Positions 16,894-25,240 of a stretch of 64,000 nucleotides of DNA are shown one piece after another (position 1 is the stretch's first letter; the number at the start of each line of letters is the position of its first letter). The position numbers and the translations under genes were made by a program. The notes below the pieces were generated by a model. The model did not search any database, was not told the DNA's origin, and worked only from the letters and a program-made list of their open reading frames with translations. The DNA is from Winogradskyella immobilis (lineage in GTDB: Bacteria > Bacteroidota > Bacteroidia > Flavobacteriales > Flavobacteriaceae): positions 62,001 to 126,000 of the forward strand of contig NZ_JAIQXX010000001.1 of NCBI RefSeq assembly GCF_021887715.1. The letters are read 5' to 3'.

Positions 16894-19014
16894 ATGAAAT
16901 ATTTTATTTTTTTAATACTTTTTTCATGTAGTGTTCATCTTTCTGGGCAAACATCTCAAGCTTATCAAAAACCTCCTGTATTTGCTGAATGTGCTGGTCA
17001 ATCTGAAGAAAATTTAAAAACCTGTTTTAGGTTTCAATTAAATAGTTTTATCTATAAAAATTTTAAATTGCCCGAAGTAGTTACAAAGGCTAATTATAAA
17101 GGAGAGATAAAATTACTTTTTGAAGTTGATAAAGAAGGTGCTTTTCAACTTATATATACAGATGCTGCCTACGAGGAGTTAAAAACTGAAACTCAGCGTG
17201 TTTTTGATAATCTACCAAAAATAACTCCTGCAAGTTATAATGGAAATCCGACGTTTGTACAATATTCTACAAAAATTAATATACCACTACAATCTCCATC
17301 ACAAGAAGAAGAAACGTTAGAGGTTATTAAAGAAACTAAAAAGAAGAAGACTCCAAATCCAGACCTTAATGCAGTAATCTCAAATGAACTAGATAGCATT
17401 AACGCGTCATTAGTGCCGTATAAACAATTAGAATATAATAGTCAACTTAATATTCCATTTACGCACACCTACTATGCGCGTTTTGATGCTAATTTAAATG
17501 CATTAGGTACAAATAGCCATACGGCATCAAAACCATACTTATATGATGATGTGGCACCTTATTACGATTTTAAAGCTGAAAAGGAAAGTTTATCTAAAGA
17601 TGTAGAAAGCTGGGTAGGACGTAAATTATGGAATGAGCATATGGTAGCTGTTCAAGGTAAAGATTACTGGTTTACAATAGATCCTGTTTTAGATTTACAA
17701 GTTGGCAAAGATACAGAGGCAGATTTTGGATCTACGTTTAATAATACTAGAGGTTTATATGTACAAGCAGGTATTGGTAAAAAATTAAATTTCACAGCTT
17801 CGGTCTTTGAGAGTCAAGGTCGTTTTGCACAGTATTTTAATGAGTTTGCAGAGAGTTTAAAGCCATTTGGTCCAGATCCTGCAATTATTCCAGGAAGAGG
17901 AATAGCTAAACGTTTTAATGACGATGCTTTCGATTATCCTGTTGCAGAAGCTTATTTGTCTTATTCGCCATCTAGAGTATTTAATGTTCAATTTGGTCAT
18001 GGTAAAAATTTTATTGGAGATGGTTACCGATCTTTATTTTTAAGTGATGTGGCTAGTCCTTCACCGTTTTTAAAAACCAATCTTAAATTCTGGAAAATTA
18101 AATACACAAGTACATGGTTGTTTTTAAGAGATGTTAGGGATGAGGTTGTAGAAGATGGAGCATTTCTGCCGAAGTATATGGCGAATCATTATTTAAGTTG
18201 GAATGTTTCTAAACGTTTAAATATTGGGCTTTTTGAATCTGTAGTTTGGAACAATGCTAACGATCGGGGTTTTGATGTTAATTATTTAAACCCTTTAATC
18301 ATTTTTAGAGCAATAGAATTTGAAACAGGGCAAGATGCAGGTAATGCAGTTGTTGGGTTATCTGCTAAATACAAGTATAACAATAAAGTTAATTTGTATG
18401 GACAATTTATAATAGATGAATTTTCTATAAGCGATGTAAGAGCAGGAAATCAAAGTTTTAGAAATAAATTTGGTTTTCAGCTAGGTGCTAAATATTTTAA
18501 TGCCTTTAATGTAGATGGATTATTACTACAAGCAGAATATAATCAGGTACGTCCATATACGTTTTCACACAATAGTATAGTTTTAAATTACGGACATAAT
18601 AATCAATCCGTAGCACATCTTTGGGGAGCAAACTTTAGGGAGTTTATATTAATAGGAAGATACAATTATAAACGATGGTTTGCTGATGGTAAATTGATTT
18701 TTGGAGAGCGAGGACTAGATTTTAATACGCCAGAAGATAGTTTTAGTTATGGAGGAGATATTTTTACTTCAGAAAATAATAGACCATCTGATACAGGTAT
18801 TAGAATTGGGCAAGGAAACAGAACCACTGTATTTCATGGAGAATTACAAGCAGGTTATATTATTAATCCTGTAAGTAATTTAAAAATTTTCACCAATATT
18901 AGTTATAGAAATTTTGATCCAACAGAAGAAACTAATGTTACAAGGCGTAGTAATACTGTTTGGTTTAATATAGGTCTACGTACCGATTTGTTTAATTGGT
19001 ATACGGACTTTTAA
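16894..19014 (+). CDS. remB: RemB-like gliding motility outer-membrane protein with an N-terminal TonB_C-like domain
   Basis: A protein of about 706 aa with a signal peptide (MKYFIFLILFSCSVHLSGQ). An exported module resembling the TonB C-terminal domain follows (PPVFAECAGQSEENLKTCF, then GEIKLLFEVDKEG, about residues 25-130). The rest is a large aromatic beta-strand region from about residue 170, probably a barrel. RemB in Flavobacterium johnsoniae supports surface motility; I identify this gene from its location downstream of sprA and tonB and from overall sequence character. The ATG at 16879 is an alternative start that would place MVKIN before the signal peptide. Confidence 0.75.
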   Translation: MKYFIFLILFSCSVHLSGQTSQAYQKPPVFAECAGQSEENLKTCFRFQLNSFIYKNFKLPEVVTKANYKGEIKLLFEVDKEGAFQLIYTDAAYEELKTETQRVFDNLPKITPASYNGNPTFVQYSTKINIPLQSPSQEEETLEVIKETKKKKTPNPDLNAVISNELDSINASLVPYKQLEYNSQLNIPFTHTYYARFDANLNALGTNSHTASKPYLYDDVAPYYDFKAEKESLSKDVESWVGRKLWNEHMVAVQGKDYWFTIDPVLDLQVGKDTEADFGSTFNNTRGLYVQAGIGKKLNFTASVFESQGRFAQYFNEFAESLKPFGPDPAIIPGRGIAKRFNDDAFDYPVAEAYLSYSPSRVFNVQFGHGKNFIGDGYRSLFLSDVASPSPFLKTNLKFWKIKYTSTWLFLRDVRDEVVEDGAFLPKYMANHYLSWNVSKRLNIGLFESVVWNNANDRGFDVNYLNPLIIFRAIEFETGQDAGNAVVGLSAKYKYNNKVNLYGQFIIDEFSISDVRAGNQSFRNKFGFQLGAKYFNAFNVDGLLLQAEYNQVRPYTFSHNSIVLNYGHNNQSVAHLWGANFREFILIGRYNYKRWFADGKLIFGERGLDFNTPEDSFSYGGDIFTSENNRPSDTGIRIGQGNRTTVFHGELQAGYIINPVSNLKIFTNISYRNFDPTEETNVTRRSNTVWFNIGLRTDLFNWYTDF

Positions 19015-19026
19015 TTTATAAAAAAG

Positions 19027-19060
19027 AAAGCAACCTATAATAATTATAGATTGCTTTTAA
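19027..19060. terminator. Bidirectional terminator between convergent genes
   Basis: AAAGCAA-C-CTATAAT pairs with ATTATAG-A-TTGCTTT, followed by Ts on one strand and preceded by As. It lies between remB and the minus-strand metallo-hydrolase gene. Confidence 0.8.
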
Positions 19061-19081
19061 ATATCTATTAAGGTAATTTAT

Positions 19082-19957
19082 TTATTTTCCTTTTAAACTT
19101 TTATAAAAAGTAACTCGTATACGCTCGCTATTAATAAATCCACTTCCAAAATCTAAATCGTCATATTTTTTAGTAAGTGAACCGTCTTTAGCAACATCTT
19201 CTTCAGTCTTGCCTTCAGCAATAGCTTTACTTATATTAGCTTTAATTTCTTCAAGCATTTCTAAAAAGGCTTTATACTCAGATTTGTTAGAAGGTGCGCC
19301 ATGACCAGGAATAATTTTGGTGTCATTATCAATAACCATCAAGCCTCGTTTAGCGGCTTCGATATAACCATTAACACTTCCGCCAGAATTTAAATCTATA
19401 AAAGGATATCTGCCTTTAAAATAAGTGTCACCGGTGTGTAAAACATTACTTTCTGTGAAATATAAAATGGCATCTCCGTCAGTATGTGCATTTTCTACAT
19501 GGAATACAGCTATAGGTTCACCGTTAACGTTAATATTTAATTTGTCATTAAATGTAACAATAGGTAAAGCTTCTTTAGGGTTTTTGCTACCATCACGTCT
19601 TGGTTTTTCCATGCGTACTCTAACATTATCGTGGGCAATGATTGTAGCACCAGCTTCAGCCATATTTTCATTTCCACCACTATGATCACCATGCCAATGT
19701 GTATTGACTAAAAAATTTAAAGGTTTATCACTAAGTGCTTTTATAGCAGTTAATATTTTTTCTGAAAGTGGTGCAAACTGATCATCGATAACAAAAACAC
19801 CATCTTCACCTATAGAAACTCCAATATTTCCACCTGCGCCAACAAGCATATATACATGATCAGAAAGTTTTGTGGTTTCAATTTTAATGTTATCAAAACG
19901 TTGAGCAAACGTAAGTGATATAAAGAATAAAGCAATTAAAGAGAATAACGATTTCAT
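19082..19957 (-). CDS. Secreted metallo-beta-lactamase-fold hydrolase
   Basis: A 291-aa periplasmic or secreted enzyme with a signal peptide (MKSLFSLIALFFISLTFAQ). The zinc-binding motif is NTHWHGDHSGGNE (H87, H89, D91, H92). Further ligand histidines lie in FHVENAHTDGDAILYF, VLHTGDTYF and IIPGHGAPS. This is the class B-like MBL fold. Many such flavobacterial proteins are cyclase-like or quinoprotein-type hydrolases rather than antibiotic-resistance enzymes, and substrate specificity cannot be read from the sequence. Monocistronic, with a shared convergent terminator. Confidence 0.88.
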   Translation of the reverse strand: MKSLFSLIALFFISLTFAQRFDNIKIETTKLSDHVYMLVGAGGNIGVSIGEDGVFVIDDQFAPLSEKILTAIKALSDKPLNFLVNTHWHGDHSGGNENMAEAGATIIAHDNVRVRMEKPRRDGSKNPKEALPIVTFNDKLNINVNGEPIAVFHVENAHTDGDAILYFTESNVLHTGDTYFKGRYPFIDLNSGGSVNGYIEAAKRGLMVIDNDTKIIPGHGAPSNKSEYKAFLEMLEEIKANISKAIAEGKTEEDVAKDGSLTKKYDDLDFGSGFINSERIRVTFYKSLKGK

Positions 19958-20051
19958 AATAATTATTGAATGGTTTAAGAATTCATTGTCGAATAAAAAG
20001 ATCTGAACTTACAACAAGTCTATAGTTTCGTTAATAACTAGAGCTTTCCAT

Positions 20052-20082
20052 TGCTCATAAGTAATTTTCAGACTATCTTTGC
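20052..20082 (+). promoter_or_regulatory. Predicted promoter of the heme O synthase/cytochrome oxidase operon
   Basis: TTG (20052-20054), a 20-base spacer and TATCTTTG (20075-20082) match the Bacteroidota promoter consensus, about 35 bases before the start codon. Confidence 0.6.
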
Positions 20083-20116
20083 ACTCGCAAAATAAAGCAA
20101 TACAACAGCAATTTAA

Positions 20117-21010
20117 TTGGACACAACTAAACCTTCTTTTTCAGTAGCAGCAATGCTAACCGATTTTAAAGAAATTACAAAAATGGGATTATCCATTAGT
20201 GTTGTTTTTTCTTCTGTAGCGGGTTATTTATTAGGTGCAGAAACAGTAGATTTTTATACTGTAGTTCTTTTAAGTCTTGGTGGTTATTTTATGGTTGGTG
20301 CATCTAATGCGTATAATCAAATTATAGAAAAAGATTTAGATGCATTAATGGATAGAACCAAAAATAGGCCAATACCTGCTGGCAGAATGTCTGTAAATAT
20401 GGCTTTTATTATCGCTGCAACTTTTACTTTGCTAGGTATAATAACATTGTATATTATTAACCCTAAAACAGCAATGTATGGGGCTATTTCAATTTTCTTG
20501 TATACCTGTGTTTATACTCCATTAAAAACAAAAACTCCTTTAGCTGTTTTTGTAGGTGCAATTCCTGGTGCCATACCATTTATGTTAGGTTGGGTGGCTG
20601 CACGTAATGATTTTGGAATAGAGCCAGGAACATTATTTGCAATTCAGTTTTTTTGGCAATTTCCTCACTTTTGGGCTATAGGATGGTTTTTATTTGAAGA
20701 TTACAAAAAAGGAGGCTTTTTTATGTTGCCGACAAGAAAACGAGATAAAGGTACCGCAGTACAAACTATAATGTATACTGTTTGGACAGTTATAGCATCA
20801 ATAATACCTGTGTTTGGTTTTACAGGAGATTTAAAACTCTCAATCATCGGTGCGATAATAGTGTTTCTATTAGGAATGGTAATGTTATATTATGCATTGC
20901 GTTTATTTAAATTAAGAACATCTAAAGCAGCAAAACAATTAATGCTATCTAGTGTATCATATATTACATTACTACAAATTATATATGTAGTAGATAAATT
21001 TTTAAGTTAA
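20117..21010 (+). CDS. ctaB: Protoheme IX farnesyltransferase (heme O synthase)
   Basis: An integral-membrane UbiA-family prenyltransferase that attaches a farnesyl group to heme b, making heme O for terminal oxidases. The 297-aa protein has the first Asp-rich active-site motif NAYNQIIEKDLDALMDRTKNRP (about 64-85), the second polar region around FEDYKKGGFFMLPTRKRD, and about eight or nine hydrophobic helices. No ATG precedes the conserved N-terminus in frame, so TTG at 20117 is the likely start; M13 would remove only a few residues. It heads a tightly packed cytochrome oxidase gene group. Confidence 0.93.
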   Translation: MDTTKPSFSVAAMLTDFKEITKMGLSISVVFSSVAGYLLGAETVDFYTVVLLSLGGYFMVGASNAYNQIIEKDLDALMDRTKNRPIPAGRMSVNMAFIIAATFTLLGIITLYIINPKTAMYGAISIFLYTCVYTPLKTKTPLAVFVGAIPGAIPFMLGWVAARNDFGIEPGTLFAIQFFWQFPHFWAIGWFLFEDYKKGGFFMLPTRKRDKGTAVQTIMYTVWTVIASIIPVFGFTGDLKLSIIGAIIVFLLGMVMLYYALRLFKLRTSKAAKQLMLSSVSYITLLQIIYVVDKFLS

Positions 21011-21012
21011 TT

Positions 21013-21603
21013 ATGGATTTAACTCAAGGCACTCAACAAGAAAAACAGGCGCGTTCAAAAAAAATGATGCTTTGGTTTGGTATAGGTTCTTTAATTATGT
21101 CTTTTGCAGGATTAACGAGTGCTTTTATAGTAAGCCGTAAACGTGAAGATTGGTTAAATGATTTTGAATTACCTAGCGCATTCTACATCAGTCTTATTGT
21201 AATATTATTGAGTAGTATTGCACTAATTTTAGCAAAACGAGCATTAAAAATAAAGAATAGGCAACAGGCTACAGTTTGGTTGTTACTAGGTTTTGGATTA
21301 GGACTTTTTTTTGTTGTTAATCAGTTTACAGGTTTTGGTCAAATTATAGAACAAGGTTATAATTTTACGGGGCCAACAAGTAATGTAACCATGTCATTTA
21401 TTTATTTAATAGCCATGGTGCATATAGGCCACGTTATTGCTGGCTTAATATGTTTATTAGTTGTAATTTATAATCATTTTAAACAAAAGTATAATGCCAA
21501 TAATATGTTGGGCTTTGAACTGGCGGTAAATTTCTGGCATTTTGTAGACTTACTTTGGCTCGGTCTCTTTTTGTTTTTATATTTTTTTAGATATATAATT
21601 TGA
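21013..21603 (+). CDS. Cytochrome c oxidase subunit III (short form)
   Basis: A 196-aa membrane protein of the heme-copper oxidase subunit III family with about five helices. Typical features are the N-terminal KMMLWFGIGSLIMSFAGLTSAFIV, the HIGHVIAGLICLLVV helix and the C-terminal NFWHFVDLLWLGLFLFLYF. It starts 3 bases after ctaB, indicating cotranscription. A longer subunit III gene follows directly. Two adjacent subunit III genes are common in flavobacteria, where this shorter one lacks the inserted domain. Confidence 0.88.
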   Translation: MDLTQGTQQEKQARSKKMMLWFGIGSLIMSFAGLTSAFIVSRKREDWLNDFELPSAFYISLIVILLSSIALILAKRALKIKNRQQATVWLLLGFGLGLFFVVNQFTGFGQIIEQGYNFTGPTSNVTMSFIYLIAMVHIGHVIAGLICLLVVIYNHFKQKYNANNMLGFELAVNFWHFVDLLWLGLFLFLYFFRYII

Positions 21604-21640
21604 TTATTTTTGTCGAATCTTAAAAGTTTAAATAGTTTAT

Positions 21641-22642
21641 ATGGATACTACAGTAGCAAATACTGGAACAGAAGGTAAAGCTTGGGGTGGAGGAAATAAG
21701 CCTCTAAAAGCAAGTTATGGTAAAATGATGATGTGGTTTTTTATCGTATCAGATGCCTTAACTTTTTCAGGATTTTTAGCAGCATACGGTTTTTCTAGAT
21801 TTAAGTTTATCGATTCTTGGCCAATTGCAGATGAAGTGTTTACTCACGTGCCATTTTTACATGGACAGGAGTTGCCAATGATATATGTAGCATTCATGAC
21901 ATTTATTCTTATTATGTCATCTGTAACTATGGTTTTAGCTGTAGATGCAGGTCACCACATGAATAAAGCTAAAGTCACTATATATATGTTTTTAACCATT
22001 ATTGGTGGAGCAATATTTGTAGGTTCACAGGCTTGGGAATGGGCTACATTTATCAAAGGAGATTATGGTGCAATACAGACAAAAGGTGGTAATATTCTTC
22101 AATTTGGAGAATATGTTGAGCATGATGGTGAAACTAAATTTGAACGTATAGCTTTAGCAGACTTTGTTACTGCAGAAGCTAAAGATAGAACGCAGCACCA
22201 ACGCAAAAGCGGACTTTGGTTCTCTAGTGAAGGGACTTTGCCAACATATACTGTAGCAGAAGTAACAAAAGGATTAGAATCGCATTCTAATATTTTGGTA
22301 AGGACTCAAATTATCAATGATGAAGGTGAAAAAACAGTATTATCTAGAGAAGAATCGATTAATCAAATAAAAAATAACGGAAAGTTAGTTGTAGAAGGAG
22401 CCAATCTTCATGTTAATGAATACGGAACATCTCTTTTTGCTGATTTCTTTTTCTTTATTACGGGCTTTCACGGATTTCACGTATTCTCAGGTGTAGTAAT
22501 TAATATTATAATATTTTTTAATGTTATTTTAGGAACTTATGAGCGAAGAGGAAGTTATGAAATGGTTGAAAAAGTTGGTTTATACTGGCACTTTGTAGAT
22601 TTAGTTTGGGTATTTGTATTTACATTCTTTTACCTCGTTTAA
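21641..22642 (+). CDS. Cytochrome c oxidase subunit III (long form with inserted domain)
   Basis: A 333-aa subunit III-family protein. The family core is clear at both ends: KMMMWFFIVSDALTFSGFLAAYGFSRF near residues 28-54, SQAWEWATFI near 129-138, GFHGFHVFSGVV and YWHFVDLVWVFVFTFFYL. A hydrophilic segment of about 120 residues (roughly 140-260) sits between helices and has no resemblance to usual subunit III. It is followed in the same cluster by subunit IV. The insertion is probably periplasmic or cytoplasmic and lineage-specific; its role is not known to me. Confidence 0.88.
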   Translation: MDTTVANTGTEGKAWGGGNKPLKASYGKMMMWFFIVSDALTFSGFLAAYGFSRFKFIDSWPIADEVFTHVPFLHGQELPMIYVAFMTFILIMSSVTMVLAVDAGHHMNKAKVTIYMFLTIIGGAIFVGSQAWEWATFIKGDYGAIQTKGGNILQFGEYVEHDGETKFERIALADFVTAEAKDRTQHQRKSGLWFSSEGTLPTYTVAEVTKGLESHSNILVRTQIINDEGEKTVLSREESINQIKNNGKLVVEGANLHVNEYGTSLFADFFFFITGFHGFHVFSGVVINIIIFFNVILGTYERRGSYEMVEKVGLYWHFVDLVWVFVFTFFYLV

Positions 22643-22664
22643 AAATAAATGATAATTTTTAGAA

Positions 22665-23111
22665 ATGGCACACGAACATAAATTAGAAATATTTCAAGGT
22701 TTAGTTAAGTTTAAATCTAACACGCAAAAAATTTGGGGTGTATTATTATTCTTAACTATTGTAACAGCGATAGAAGTTGTTTTAGGTATTTATAAACCAG
22801 ATGTCTTAGCAACAGCATGGATGACGCCTTTTGAAGGAGGGTTTTTAGCAACACTAGGAAACATTATTTTTTCAGGCTTTATATACATGAAACCTTTAAA
22901 CTTAATATTTATTCTATTAACCATAGTAAAAGCATATTATATCACTTGGGATTTTATGCACATGCGTGATGAAACAAAAGCATTAAGACGCATGGTAGTA
23001 TGGACAGCAGTCTTTCTTATCTGTTATTTAATATTTATATTATTACAAGAAGGAGGTTATGTATTCGATGTATATAATACCGATGATGCACTAATTAAAA
23101 ATGATTTTTAA
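22665..23111 (+). CDS. Cytochrome C oxidase subunit IV-family membrane protein
   Basis: A 148-aa protein with a short hydrophilic N-terminus and three or four transmembrane helices (IWGVLLFLTIVTAIEVVLGIY, LNLIFILLTIVKAYYITWDFMHM, VWTAVFLICYLIFILLQEGGY). The helix containing VKAYYITWDFMHMRDE is characteristic of prokaryotic subunit IV. It lies 22 bases after the long subunit III gene and closes the oxidase part of the operon before a strong terminator. The catalytic subunits I and II are not in this window. Confidence 0.85.
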   Translation: MAHEHKLEIFQGLVKFKSNTQKIWGVLLFLTIVTAIEVVLGIYKPDVLATAWMTPFEGGFLATLGNIIFSGFIYMKPLNLIFILLTIVKAYYITWDFMHMRDETKALRRMVVWTAVFLICYLIFILLQEGGYVFDVYNTDDALIKNDF

Positions 23112-23138
23112 ACTCATATTTATGAGTTAAATGATATC

Positions 23139-23174
23139 AAAAGGTGGTTTTTTAAAGCCACCTTTTTTATTTTT
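23139..23174 (+). terminator. Rho-independent terminator after subunit IV
   Basis: AAAAGGTGG (23139-23147) and CCACCTTTT pair around an A/T loop, followed by a T-rich tail. A second small hairpin (AACTCAT/ATGAGTT) lies at 23111-23128. Confidence 0.85.
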
Positions 23175-23179
23175 GCAGT

Positions 23180-23896
23180 ATGAAGGAAAATAAGAGTAAG
23201 CGTAATCTAATTTTAGGTGTTTTATTCTTTTTGCCGGTTGCATTTTTATTAATGCTTTACCCAGCGAAACATAATTATATTCCGTTAGATATTATTAACG
23301 ACAATGTAGTTGAATTGAATGCGTTTAAGTCTGTTGATAACAAAAAAATAACACTTCAAGATCATATTACAGTTATAGGGTTTTTAGGAAAACAACCCTT
23401 AAGTAACAGTATAGCCGCTTCAAACTTAAAAGAGTTGGTGTACGATAAATTTAAAGGCTTTAAAAAGTTTCAAATAGTTATTGTTATGCCTTCTGGTACA
23501 GAAGCTGAAGTTCAGACTTTAGAAAAAGAAATTTCTTCTTATGAAGATCTTAGATTTTGGCATTATGTTTATGGTTCCGATAGTGCAATTAAGCAATTGT
23601 ATAATAGTCTAAAAATAGAAACGGCTTTAAAAGAAGATTTATCTACTAATGATGTATTTATTATTGATAAAGACCTTAATCAACGTGGACGAATAGACGC
23701 AAGAGATGAAAAAGAGGTGGAAGCAAATAAACCAATAACAACTTTAAGTGCTTATGATTGTATAGAAGTAGCAATTATAAAAAACAAAATGAGTGAAGAT
23801 ATGCGCGTTCTATTCACAGAATATCGTCAAAAAAGAAAAGGAAATTTTGATTCTACAACAAGACGTGCTAACGATTTAAAAGAAAGCGATGAGTAA
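23180..23896 (+). CDS. Membrane-anchored thioredoxin-fold-like protein of unknown function
   Basis: A 238-aa protein with one N-terminal helix (LILGVLFFLPVAFLLMLYPA) and a soluble domain outside the inner membrane. The domain reads like a thioredoxin fold (ITVIGFLG, KFQIVIVMPSG, NDVFIIDKDLNQRGRIDARD), but the CxxC or CxxxC redox pair is absent and no conserved active-site cysteine is seen. Its stop overlaps the start of the SCO gene by 8 bases, which suggests a joint role in oxidase copper-centre assembly. The fold assignment is by eye only. Confidence 0.65.
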   Translation: MKENKSKRNLILGVLFFLPVAFLLMLYPAKHNYIPLDIINDNVVELNAFKSVDNKKITLQDHITVIGFLGKQPLSNSIAASNLKELVYDKFKGFKKFQIVIVMPSGTEAEVQTLEKEISSYEDLRFWHYVYGSDSAIKQLYNSLKIETALKEDLSTNDVFIIDKDLNQRGRIDARDEKEVEANKPITTLSAYDCIEVAIIKNKMSEDMRVLFTEYRQKRKGNFDSTTRRANDLKESDE

Positions 23897-24644
23897 AAAA
23901 ACAAACTATTCATATATAGGTATTGCCCTAGTCATTTTGGTGTTTGGTATTATTTTTATTCCAAAGATTATAGACAGAGTCACTAATAAAGATATTACAA
24001 GAGAAGAAAGTAGAAGTCAATCTTTAGGGACATCAGATAATCAAGATTATACATCAGATTTGGTTTATATTCCTTCTGTAGATGGAGGAAATAGAAAAGT
24101 GCCAGATTTTAGTTTTACTAATCAAGATGGAAAAACCATTACCAATGAAGATTATTTAGGTAAAGTTTATTTGGTAGAATTTTTCTTTACCACTTGCCCA
24201 ACTATTTGCCCGAGAATGAGTAAAAATTTAGTGCAAATTCAAAACCATTTTTCAACATCTGAAGATTTTGGGGTAGCATCATTCAGTATATTTCCAGAGA
24301 CAGATACTCCCGAAGTTTTAAAAGCCTATGCGGAGAATTATGGTATTACAAACCCAAACTGGCATTTAATGACAGGTGATAGAGAAACTATATATAAACT
24401 GTCTAATGAAGGGTTTTATTTATATACAGCAGAAGCAGAAAATGTAGAAGGAGGTTTTGAGCATTCTGGTAATTTTGCGTTAATAGATAAAAAAGGTTTT
24501 ATTCGTTCAAGATTAACATCACCAGACAATCCGTTGATTTATTATAATGGTATTGTATCTGAGGAAGAGGGAATTGATGATGAAGGTATTCCGCAGCAGA
24601 TTTCTATTTTAAAAGAAGATATAGCAAAACTACTAAAAGAGTAA
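23889..24644 (+). CDS. SCO family copper chaperone for cytochrome oxidase
   Basis: A 251-aa protein with one N-terminal membrane anchor (IGIALVILVFGIIFIP) and a thioredoxin-fold SCO domain. It has the copper-binding CxxxC motif FFFTTCPTICPRMSKNL (C103 and C107) and the conserved histidine in GGFEHSGNFALIDKKG. SCO proteins deliver copper or reduce cysteines at the CuA site of oxidase subunit II. The overlap with the upstream thioredoxin-like gene and the position after subunits III and IV support an assembly role. Confidence 0.92.
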   Translation: MSKKTNYSYIGIALVILVFGIIFIPKIIDRVTNKDITREESRSQSLGTSDNQDYTSDLVYIPSVDGGNRKVPDFSFTNQDGKTITNEDYLGKVYLVEFFFTTCPTICPRMSKNLVQIQNHFSTSEDFGVASFSIFPETDTPEVLKAYAENYGITNPNWHLMTGDRETIYKLSNEGFYLYTAEAENVEGGFEHSGNFALIDKKGFIRSRLTSPDNPLIYYNGIVSEEEGIDDEGIPQQISILKEDIAKLLKE

Positions 24645-24651
24645 TGTTTTT

Positions 24652-24678
24652 GCTATTCAGAGCAAAGTGAAGAATCTA
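24652..24678 (+). repeat. Simple copy of the dispersed repeat (copy F)
   Basis: CTATTCAGAGCAAAGTGAAG followed by AATCT, just after the SCO stop. It matches the two outer parts of copy A (CATTCAGAG ... ACGAAGAATCT) without the central CTGAGCTTGTCGAAG core. It ends 20 bases before the next start codon. Confidence 0.55.
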
Positions 24679-24698
24679 AACATTCAAACCAAATATAA

Positions 24699-25238
24699 AT
24701 GAACACTACAGAATCTGAAAAGAAATATAATAAATGGATTGTAATACTATCTATTGGTATTCCTTTAGTTGTCGCAGGTTTATTTGGTGTTAACCTTCGT
24801 AGATTAGGTTTTAATGTAGAGCCATTAACTTTTTTGCCGCCTATTTACGCAACTGTAAATGGTATAACAGCCTTGGTTTTAATTTTCGCATTTGTTGCTA
24901 TTAAAAATAAAAACAGAAAATTACACGAGCGTTTAATGAAATTTGCCATAATGCTTTCTATAGCATTTTTAGCCATGTATGTGGCTTATCATATGACGAG
25001 TGATTCTACTAAATTTGGTGGTCAAGGAGCAATTAAATATGTCTATTATTTTATTTTAATTACACATATTATTTTATCTATAATTATTATTCCATTTGTG
25101 TTAATTACCTATGTCCGTGCCATAACAAATAATATAGAACGTCATAAAAAAATAGCAAAGATTACATTTCCATTATGGTTGTATGTTGCAATTACTGGCG
25201 TTATTGTATATATGATGATATCACCGTATTATGCTTAA
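24699..25238 (+). CDS. DUF420 domain-containing membrane protein
   Basis: A 179-aa membrane protein with about five helices. DUF420 features include LTFLPPIYATVNGITALVLIFAFVAIKNKNRKLHERLMKFAIMLSIAFLAMYVAYH and later ITHIILSIIIIPFVLITYVRA plus HKKIAKITFPLWLYVAITGVIVY. The conserved histidines (HERL, YHMT, THII, RHKKI) fall at membrane boundaries and may bind heme or copper. The family is usually found beside oxidase assembly genes, as here, but its biochemical role is not settled. Confidence 0.88.
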   Translation: MNTTESEKKYNKWIVILSIGIPLVVAGLFGVNLRRLGFNVEPLTFLPPIYATVNGITALVLIFAFVAIKNKNRKLHERLMKFAIMLSIAFLAMYVAYHMTSDSTKFGGQGAIKYVYYFILITHIILSIIIIPFVLITYVRAITNNIERHKKIAKITFPLWLYVAITGVIVYMMISPYYA

Positions 25239-25240
25239 TT

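Noticed and set aside
19082-19957. Metallo-beta-lactamase as antibiotic-resistance gene
   Set aside because: The HxHxDH fold is shared by many hydrolases, and nothing in the sequence or context points to beta-lactam cleavage.
23168-23175. TATTTTTG as promoter of the thioredoxin-like gene
   Set aside because: It falls in the T tail of the terminator, has no -33 TTG and lies 4 bases before the ATG.
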